NCBI GenBank assembly: GCA_003575245.1
Contig: NMQN01000072.1
Coordinates: 1 to 7,789 of the forward strand
Source of the DNA: Candidatus Atribacteria bacterium 1244-E10-H5-B2
GTDB lineage: Bacteria; Atribacterota; JS1; SB-45; 34-128
Length of the DNA: 7,789 nucleotides
Direction of reading: 5' to 3'
The first letter of the stretch is position 1. Each line of letters opens with the position of its first letter. The position numbers and the translations under genes are program-made. The notes beneath the pieces are model-generated. The model was not told where the DNA came from. It made no database searches and saw only the letters and a program-made list of their open reading frames with translations. Of the stretch, positions 4,235 to 7,789 are shown piece after piece.

Positions 4235-4240
4235 AAAAAA

Positions 4241-4365
4241 GGTTTCTCTGTTTTCACCTGGTAAAGAAGTTTTAATAACTCTTATGGAGTCCACTTCTGA
4301 TTAGGTAGAAAACGCATATCTTTATTAAAAGGGATTTTGATTTTCCGGTCAGGTCCCTTTTTTTT
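4241..4365 (+). ncRNA. Candidate plus-strand small RNA A, about 125 nt
   Basis: The segment has its own promoter and terminator and folds into nested stems. The outer stem pairs GTTTTC-ACCT (4250-4259) with AGGT-A-GAAAAC (4303-4313), ten pairs with one bulged A. The next pairs AGAAGT (4265-4270) with ACTTCT (4293-4298). The inner pairs ACTC (4278-4281) with GAGT (4287-4290). The terminator stem is AAAAGGGA (4327-4334) with TCCCTTTT (4354-4361), then a T-run. It matches no RNA family I know, including 6S and tmRNA. Bases 4287-4300 are complementary to candidate RNA B. Confidence 0.5.
4327..4365 (+). terminator. Intrinsic terminator of candidate RNA A
   Basis: AAAAGGGA (4327-4334) pairs with TCCCTTTT (4354-4361) around a 19-base loop, and the eight-T run 4358-4365 extends past the stem. 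On the minus strand the stem is followed by AATAAAG and has no T-run, so it acts on the plus strand. Confidence 0.65.
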
Positions 4366-4371
4366 ATTACC

Positions 4372-4427
4372 AAAAAAAGAAAAGACGTTGTCAAAGGCTA
4401 TTTATTTTAATAACTTCTAACAACGTC
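4372..4427 (-). terminator. Strong intrinsic terminator on the minus strand
   Basis: GACGTTGT (4427 to 4420) pairs with ACAACGTC (4391 to 4384), followed directly by TTTTCTTTTTTT (4383 to 4372). It would end the unit that begins at the zinc-ribbon gene and also the short RNA from the promoter at 4480-4508. A second sequence, GGCGTTG (4436 to 4430), can replace the upstream arm with one G-U pair, so an alternative fold is possible. Confidence 0.7.
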
Positions 4428-4473
4428 ATCAACGCCATAATAGCAAGTTCCGATATTCAGTTTTTTACCACAA
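4372..4473 (-). ncRNA. Candidate minus-strand small RNA C or attenuated leader, about 100 nt
   Basis: A very good promoter (4480-4508) should start RNA near 4473, and the terminator at 4372-4427 would end it after about 100 nt. The RNA has few other stems apart from the terminator and the competing CAACG repeat (4421-4427 and 4430-4436). If the terminator is leaky or regulated, the transcript continues to the 80-aa gene at 4188 and this segment is its leader. I see no match to a known riboswitch core. Confidence 0.45.
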
Positions 4474-4508
4474 ATATTAATTATACCAAAAAGATATAAA
4501 TTTTTCAA
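4407..4508 (-). CDS. Doubtful 33-aa ORF overlapping the promoter
   Basis: An ORF with a TTG start (4506-4508) has AAGGAG nine bases upstream and encodes a peptide containing INICGKKLNIGTCYYGVDDV, with two Cys. It overlaps the -35 box of the promoter at 4480-4508 and runs into the terminator stem. It could only be made from transcripts that begin upstream, in the zinc-ribbon operon. I list it because the start signal is good. Chance is quite possible. Confidence 0.25.
   Translation of the reverse strand: MKNLYLFGIINICGKKLNIGTCYYGVDDVVRSY
4480..4508 (-). promoter_or_regulatory. Very strong extended -10 promoter
   Basis: Minus-strand TTGAAA (4508 to 4503), a 17-base spacer and a perfect TATAAT (4485 to 4480), preceded by TGG, give both a near-consensus sigma70 promoter and an extended -10. 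It is the best promoter in the window. It feeds candidate RNA C and, past the terminator, the 80-aa and 138-aa genes. Confidence 0.85.
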
Positions 4509-4544
4509 GTTTTTATTCTCCTTCCCGGATCTACCATAATTTTT

Positions 4545-4793
4545 TTATTCTTTAAATATCTCTTTTAAGTTTTTATTAGCCTCATTAACTCCCTGGACAA
4601 AATTATCCCACTCCTCGAATTTAAAGCCACAAGAGGCCGAAACGTCTAAACTTGCAATATAAAGGCCTATCTCATCTTTTTCCAGTTCGCAACCCATCGC
4701 CAGGGATTCCCCGATCTTAGTTTCTGATAATAGAGTCTGCTTATCTTTTCCAAAAACCTTTACAAATCTCCTAAATTTACTTTTATTTTTCAT
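4545..4793 (-). CDS. Hypothetical protein, 82 aa
   Basis: I recognise no family. The start is ATG 4791-4793. The nearest ribosome binding site, AAGGAG, is about 14 bases upstream, which is long. The first 22 residues are basic (KNKSKFRRFVKVFGKDKQ). The middle holds CELEKDEIGLYIASLDVSA, which looks like two strands. The C-terminal third is helical and acidic (FEEWDNFVQGVNEANKNLKEIFKE). Two Cys (C35 and C55) are not spaced like a zinc site. It follows the 49-aa basic protein and is the last clear gene of the unit that starts at the zinc-ribbon gene. Confidence 0.65.
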   Translation of the reverse strand: MKNKSKFRRFVKVFGKDKQTLLSETKIGESLAMGCELEKDEIGLYIASLDVSASCGFKFEEWDNFVQGVNEANKNLKEIFKE

Positions 4794-4818
4794 AATTATT
4801 TTTTAATCTCCTTCCTAA

Positions 4819-4968
4819 TCACCATATCCGCCGGATTAATTTCCGGCCTATAATCTTGTTTTTCCCACGTCTTAAAATTTTACCTGGATCCCCACTTGTA
4901 ATAACCCGGACATCATTCGCCTGTCTGGCCAATTTATAAAGAAATGAAACGGTTTTACTCATTTTCAT
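4819..4968 (-). CDS. Small basic phage-type hypothetical protein, 49 aa
   Basis: The start ATG 4966-4968 follows AAAAAGGGGGG by 11 bases. A second in-frame ATG at 4960-4962 is a possible alternative. The sequence has the order KTVSFLYKLARQANDV, then SGDPGKILRRGKNK, then a very basic end IIGRKLIRRIW. Short basic proteins with an ANDV-like helix, a GKI or DPKKI segment and a GR-x-L end are common among unnamed genes of phages and integrated elements in Firmicutes. That resemblance is from memory of the pattern and gives no function. The charge suggests contact with nucleic acid. The gene is followed closely by the 82-aa gene. Confidence 0.65.
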   Translation of the reverse strand: MKMSKTVSFLYKLARQANDVRVITSGDPGKILRRGKNKIIGRKLIRRIW

Positions 4969-4997
4969 TTAATTGATTACCCCCCTTTTTAAATAGT

Positions 4998-5042
4998 CCT
5001 GCTCCCCTCAGAAATAAGGTTATTAAAAAGAAGAGGAGCAGG
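4998..5042. repeat. Inverted repeat CCTGCTCC in an intergenic gap
   Basis: CCTGCTCC (4998-5005) pairs with GGAGCAGG (5035-5042), and AATAA/TTATT (5013-5024) forms a small inner stem. It lies between the 82-aa gene ending at 5096 and the strong ribosome binding site of the 49-aa gene. No T-run follows on either strand, so it is not a clear terminator. It may be an RNA processing or stabilising stem. Confidence 0.4.
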
Positions 5043-5095
5043 GGATCGACAATCCAGGTCTGTTCTTTTAGTCCTTCCCGGATCACCGAAATATT

Positions 5096-5344
5096 TTAGT
5101 AACCTCTTTTATTCAAGAATACTGCTTTTCTATGAGCATAAGGAATAAATTTTTTATGTTTTTCTCTTTCCCGGTAATCTCGGGAATCTTCTTTTTCCTT
5201 AATAATTTTCTCGATAGATTTTAAAGCTAATAAATATTTAGATCTTTCGCTTTCGGTTAAACTTTCTTCTCTTTTTAATTTCCATAGATAAAATTTTTTT
5301 GTTTGTTCTAAACTTTTTAGTTTTATGTTATTGATTTTTTTCAT
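5096..5344 (-). CDS. Hypothetical helical protein, 82 aa
   Basis: I do not recognise a family. The start ATG 5342-5344 follows AAGGGGA by 11 bases, in a leader (GGGGATAATCGATTAAATG) very like that of the 49-aa gene. The protein is rich in Lys, Glu and Arg. It is probably one long amphipathic helix or a helical hairpin from about residue 10 to 60 (LEQTKKFYLWKLKREES, then ERSKYLLALKSIEKIIKEKE), ending in a basic aromatic tail IPYAHRKAVFLNKRGY. Such a tail suggests RNA or DNA binding. It lies 28 bases downstream of the zinc-ribbon gene and shares its promoter. Confidence 0.65.
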   Translation of the reverse strand: MKKINNIKLKSLEQTKKFYLWKLKREESLTESERSKYLLALKSIEKIIKEKEDSRDYREREKHKKFIPYAHRKAVFLNKRGY

Positions 5345-5372
5345 TTAATCGATTATCCCCTTAAAATTGATT

Positions 5373-5537
5373 CTAAGTTACCTTCTGAGCCTTCCGTTTT
5401 CTTTTTTTTCTAAAAAAAACTCTCCGGGATCCGATAAAATTACAGTATCTACACCAGTAATCATTTGTCTTTAACCTGGCATAAACATATCTACCATTAC
5501 ATTTAGGACAGACCGGGCTTTCCTTTTTTATCCTCAT
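5373..5537 (-). CDS. Zinc-ribbon protein, 54 aa
   Basis: This short ORF starts at ATG 5535-5537, with AGAAGGTGA six bases upstream, and ends at TAG 5373. It has two Cys pairs, C10-P-K-C13 and C29-R-Y-C32, with aromatic residues between (RYVYA and DYWC), the pattern of a zinc ribbon or zinc knuckle that folds around one zinc ion. The tail from residue 38 is extremely basic (RRVFFRKKRKRKAQK), which fits nucleic-acid binding. It is the first gene after a strong promoter and probably an early regulator or a DNA- or RNA-binding helper. The spacing resembles transposase-type and phage zinc fingers, but no specific family can be named. Confidence 0.8.
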   Translation of the reverse strand: MRIKKESPVCPKCNGRYVYARLKTNDYWCRYCNFIGSRRVFFRKKRKRKAQKVT

Positions 5538-5572
5538 ATATATCACCTTCTTTTAACACACATTTTTTAACA

Positions 5573-5601
5573 TATATAACACATCAAGAAATTATTGTCA
5601 A
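5573..5601 (-). promoter_or_regulatory. Strong sigma70-type promoter of the zinc-ribbon unit
   Basis: Minus-strand TTGACA (5601 to 5596), a 17-base spacer and TATATA (5578 to 5573) sit directly behind the terminase stop codon. The start would be near 5566, about 28 bases before the zinc-ribbon ATG. Direct repeats TAACACA at 5554-5560 and 5577-5583 flank the start and overlap the -10 box, so they may be operator half-sites. Confidence 0.8.
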
Positions 5602-5602
5602 A

Positions 5603-7297
5603 TTACCAGTCTCCCCTGGGAGTTTCACCACTTGCCCCTCCCCAATCCTCACCGGCCTCAGATTGCATTTCCTTATCATACTGAGAAGATAACCGCTTAC
5701 TCCGGCCCATCCTCATATCAGCTTTTACGTTATCGCTCATATCATCAAGCAGTTTTCCGGTATCCTCTTGTTCCCCTTCCCTGGTAGCCTCATAAATAGA
5801 CCCGGCAACAGCGTCTATTTCGTCAGCGTGGCCTTCCGGTCCTCTCTCGTGATAAATAGTTAATTGATTCGATTTACCATAAATAGCGATAGTATTTTTT
5901 AAACCGTTCTTTAAATCTGGCCGGTCCGGTAATTGTAATCTATCTTGAATCATTTTAGATTTTAAATTGACAAATACAACCGATAGAGAAGGCCTGATCA
6001 GAATTTCTAAATTTATCTTTTTAAAGCTATTCTCAACATATCCTTTGCTATATCTGTCTATTGAGGCCTCGTTTAGATGATAGGTTTTAGCAAGTATTTC
6101 GATATCATTTAAGATAATATCCAGGTCCTTCGTTTCCCAGGATCTAACAACATCAACAATCGCTATATCCCCTTCCTTATGTGATATAGCCAAAGCAAAG
6201 CGATCCCGGCCACTAAGCCCGGATTGGTCCAGGCCCAGGGAATATTTATATCCTGATTTATAGGTTAGATCTCCGCCCAGAGTAAAAGGTTTTTGTATTA
6301 GTTCAAAATTGAAAAAGGCTTCCAGTTTTTCGCTAAATTCTGCTTGAAATTCCCTTTTCCAGTTATTAATATCCCTGGCCTTTTCTTTATTTAAAAATTT
6401 TTGCGGTATTTCGGGATTGACAAAACGAGTATTCGCTTGAATAGTTAAACGTTCCTCAATCCGGAAGCCCTCATCAAAAAAGTTAAAAAATAACCCCTGC
6501 TTAGCGCCAGCGGTAGAGATCAGGAAAAGTTTATTAAATTCAAACTGCGATTGTCGAGGCCTCAGGCTATTAAAGATCGTTTCATCCTGTTTAACTCCCT
6601 CGAGTTTAAAGAAGGCAATTTCATCCATTATCAAAACACAAATAGGAATCCCTCTTAAAGCGGTAGAAGTGCAGGGACTCGATATAATTTTTACGCCATT
6701 TTTTAGGGTCAATTCAAGCTCGGTAGATCTCTTTATTAATCGCCTTAATACCGGAGAATTTTCTAACATCCTTAGACAATTTTTTCCGATAATCTGCTTG
6801 GCCTGGAGTTCCCGGGTCGCTATGATCACTACATAAGGATTTTCGCCTTTAGATACTTCTTTTTTCCATTTATCCCTGGTAGCCTCGTATAAGGCACAGA
6901 TCGAAACGAGAAAAGACTTTCCGGCCCTGGCACCTAAACAGGCAATCAGTTCTAACTTTTCCCTTCCCGGGATATATTTCCCCTTACCTTTAGTCAGGAT
7001 CTTAAATATTTTTAATTCCTCTTTGTCAAGCGGTAGGCCATATAAGGCTTTTAGAATAATTAACTGGACCGGCCTTTTTTCAAAGGATAGGCCTAAATAA
7101 TCGGAATCGGTAGCAAATTCAATTATATTTATTTTTTGTAGTTTCTTCTTAGCCTCTCGATATTTAATAGCCTCTGCTTTAGCTTCTTCCGGAGTCTTTT
7201 TTCTACCCCCTCGTTTTAGATTGGCCAAGCGCCTGGCCTCAGATTCCGGAGTATTACCCCGGTAAGATTCCGGAGTCCTTTTTTTATAGTAAGGCAT
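5603..7297 (-). CDS. terL: Phage terminase large subunit (TerL), 564 aa
   Basis: This is the DNA-packaging motor: an ATPase that drives DNA into a phage head and a nuclease that cuts the concatemer. The ATPase has Walker A G122-ARAGKS128, Walker B VLIMDE (D225, E226) and a coupling motif around LFLISTAG (257-264). The RNase H-like nuclease has acidic residues D357 (GLDQSG), D414 (ASIDRYSKG) and D492/D495 (HADEIDA). The length is normal and no part is broken. Residues 20-52 form an unusually basic extension (RRLANLKRGGRKKTPEE) before the ATPase, which could help bind DNA. The start is ATG 7295-7297 with AAGGTGG eight bases upstream. In-frame GTG codons at 7304-7309 lie inside that site and are rejected. 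The upstream 28-aa ORF stops within the same site, so translation is coupled. No small subunit, portal or capsid gene accompanies it. Confidence 0.95.
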   Translation of the reverse strand: MPYYKKRTPESYRGNTPESEARRLANLKRGGRKKTPEEAKAEAIKYREAKKKLQKINIIEFATDSDYLGLSFEKRPVQLIILKALYGLPLDKEELKIFKILTKGKGKYIPGREKLELIACLGARAGKSFLVSICALYEATRDKWKKEVSKGENPYVVIIATRELQAKQIIGKNCLRMLENSPVLRRLIKRSTELELTLKNGVKIISSPCTSTALRGIPICVLIMDEIAFFKLEGVKQDETIFNSLRPRQSQFEFNKLFLISTAGAKQGLFFNFFDEGFRIEERLTIQANTRFVNPEIPQKFLNKEKARDINNWKREFQAEFSEKLEAFFNFELIQKPFTLGGDLTYKSGYKYSLGLDQSGLSGRDRFALAISHKEGDIAIVDVVRSWETKDLDIILNDIEILAKTYHLNEASIDRYSKGYVENSFKKINLEILIRPSLSVVFVNLKSKMIQDRLQLPDRPDLKNGLKNTIAIYGKSNQLTIYHERGPEGHADEIDAVAGSIYEATREGEQEDTGKLLDDMSDNVKADMRMGRSKRLSSQYDKEMQSEAGEDWGGASGETPRGDW

Positions 7298-7302
7298 AAT
7301 TA

Positions 7303-7389
7303 TCACCACCTTAATTTATTGCCCGGATTATTTAAGATAAAATCGGCAATTATTTGGTAAATATTAATTATAAATTTCTTGATAGCCAT
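7303..7389 (-). CDS. Small coupled ORF upstream of the terminase, 28 aa
   Basis: The ORF starts at ATG 7387-7389, four bases after the nuclease stop codon (7394-7396), and its ribosome binding site AAAAGGGGGCGG lies inside the end of the nuclease gene. Its stop TGA (7303-7305) lies in the ribosome binding site of the terminase gene. The peptide is mostly one hydrophobic amphipathic helix (IKKFIINIYQIIADFIL) with a short polar end. Both gene junctions are tight, so it is probably translated. It may serve mainly to couple translation from the nuclease to the terminase. I recognise no family. Confidence 0.55.
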   Translation of the reverse strand: MAIKKFIINIYQIIADFILNNPGNKLRW

Positions 7390-7393
7390 AGGA

Positions 7394-7789
7394 TCACCGC
7401 CCCCTTTTTAAATGTTCTAATATCTGAAGCACCCTGAAAAATGGATTCCCAAAATCATTAGTCAATTCTTTTGCCTTTACCTTCAATTCTTCTATACATT
7501 GGGTATATTCCTCATTAATTATTATTTCCAACCCCTCGATCTTCTCGAGTTCCCCGGTAATATATCCTTTAGAGACCACAGGAGACCAAAACATAAAACG
7601 TCTTTTTAGAAAACCTGAGAGATATTTGTTAGCATATTCTTTTTGTCTTTTATATTTTTGCTTTATCTTTTCGATAGTAATTTTATTATTCACATAGAGA
7701 AGCCCTGTTATATGTGTAGTAACTTCACAAAGATAGACAGTTTTATTTTTAAAATCAAATCCCACTACATCTAACTCATTTAACCCTTC
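7394..7789 (-). CDS. PD-(D/E)XK-like nuclease, main part (gene begins at 200 across the join)
   Basis: On the circle this gene runs from ATG at 198-200 down to 1, continues at 7694 and ends at TGA 7394-7396, giving 166 aa. Within the linear window it seems to begin at GTG 7765, but that codon is Val44 of the complete protein and has no ribosome binding site. The catalytic core lies around E40, D42, E57 and T59. The C-terminal half is helical and basic (KIKQKYKRQKEYANKYL, 77-92), followed by FMFWSPVV and an end GNPFFRVLQILEHLKRGR. Homologues of this general look, with GLEGL-x-ELDVVG and CEVTTH segments, occur as unnamed proteins in many bacteria and mobile elements, to my recollection. The stop is four bases from the next start, so it forms an operon with the 28-aa ORF and terL. 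Confidence 0.75.
   Translation of the reverse strand, partial: EGLNELDVVGFDFKNKTVYLCEVTTHITGLLYVNNKITIEKIKQKYKRQKEYANKYLSGFLKRRFMFWSPVVSKGYITGELEKIEGLEIIINEEYTQCIEELKVKAKELTNDFGNPFFRVLQILEHLKRGR
7695..7789. repeat. Terminal direct repeat, right copy
   Basis: This is identical to bases 1-95. One of the two copies should be removed to obtain the circular sequence of 7,694 bp. It lies wholly inside the nuclease gene, so counting both copies would falsely split that gene into two partial ORFs. Confidence 0.95.

Larger units (their letters stand above)
4189..4544. other. Gene-poor regulatory stretch with two converging small RNA candidates
   Basis: No long ORF lies here. From left to right there is a plus-strand promoter (4206-4234), a structured plus-strand segment (4241-4326), a plus-strand terminator (4327-4365), a minus-strand terminator (4372-4427) and a minus-strand promoter (4480-4508). 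The two terminators stand back to back. This layout gives two short RNAs that end a few bases apart. The minus one could also be the attenuated leader of the 80-aa gene operon. Confidence 0.65.

Noticed and set aside
4241..4365. 6S RNA or tmRNA
   Set aside because: There is no long open-bubble hairpin as in 6S, and no tRNA-like ends or tag ORF as in tmRNA.
4366..4394. Minus-strand promoter TTGACA-17-GGTAAT
   Set aside because: The -35 match lies inside the terminator stem and the -10 is poor. The promoter at 4480-4508 explains transcription much better.
7394..7765. Nuclease gene as a 123-aa protein starting at GTG 7765
   Set aside because: The GTG is an internal Val codon once the circle is joined. 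An ATG with AAGGAG lies 43 codons upstream, at 198-200.

Overview
The window looks like one complete small circular mobile element from a low-GC bacterium. Bases 1-95 are repeated exactly at 7695-7789. Joining the ends at 7694/1 gives a circle of about 7,694 bp and restores an uninterrupted 166-codon gene, with its own ribosome binding site, across the join. A bacterial host is inferred from three sigma70-type promoters with 17-bp spacers, purine-rich Shine-Dalgarno sites (AAGGAG, AAAGGGGG), U-tract terminators and frequent AGA/AGG/ATA codons. The species cannot be named from the sequence.

Every protein gene I can support lies on the minus strand, in three runs. Unit 1 starts at a promoter at 5573-5601. 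It carries a 54-aa zinc-ribbon protein and three small proteins of unknown function (82, 49 and 82 aa), and it meets a strong terminator at 4372-4427. Unit 2 probably starts at an extended -10 promoter at 4480-4508, reads through or stops at that same terminator, and then holds two overlapping genes (80 and 138 aa). A very hairpin-rich 360-bp stretch follows, then three small genes (66, 72 and 45 aa) and a winged-helix protein (172 aa, candidate replication initiator). Short direct and inverted repeats overlap the 3' end of that gene, and a 59-aa gene lies beyond them. Unit 3 starts at a near-consensus promoter at 1121-1149. It holds a tyrosine recombinase that is only a catalytic domain, a possible 15-aa leader peptide, a PD-(D/E)XK-like nuclease across the circle join, a 28-aa coupled ORF and a full-length phage large terminase (564 aa).

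The gene set is a recombinase, a likely initiator, a nuclease and a large terminase. I see no capsid, portal, tail, lysis, primase or polymerase gene. The best reading is a plasmid-like phage satellite that replicates by itself and brings its own packaging motor to use the capsids of a helper phage. A deletion derivative of a larger phage is the main alternative.

The non-coding DNA is dense with signals. At 4189-4544 two small RNA genes appear to converge, each with a promoter and a terminator. A third plus-strand RNA is likely at about 3366-3507 and is complementary over 14 nt to one of them. The leader of the candidate initiator has a short peptide ORF, a stem that hides the Shine-Dalgarno and a possible pseudoknot, an arrangement like the copy-control leaders of some plasmids.
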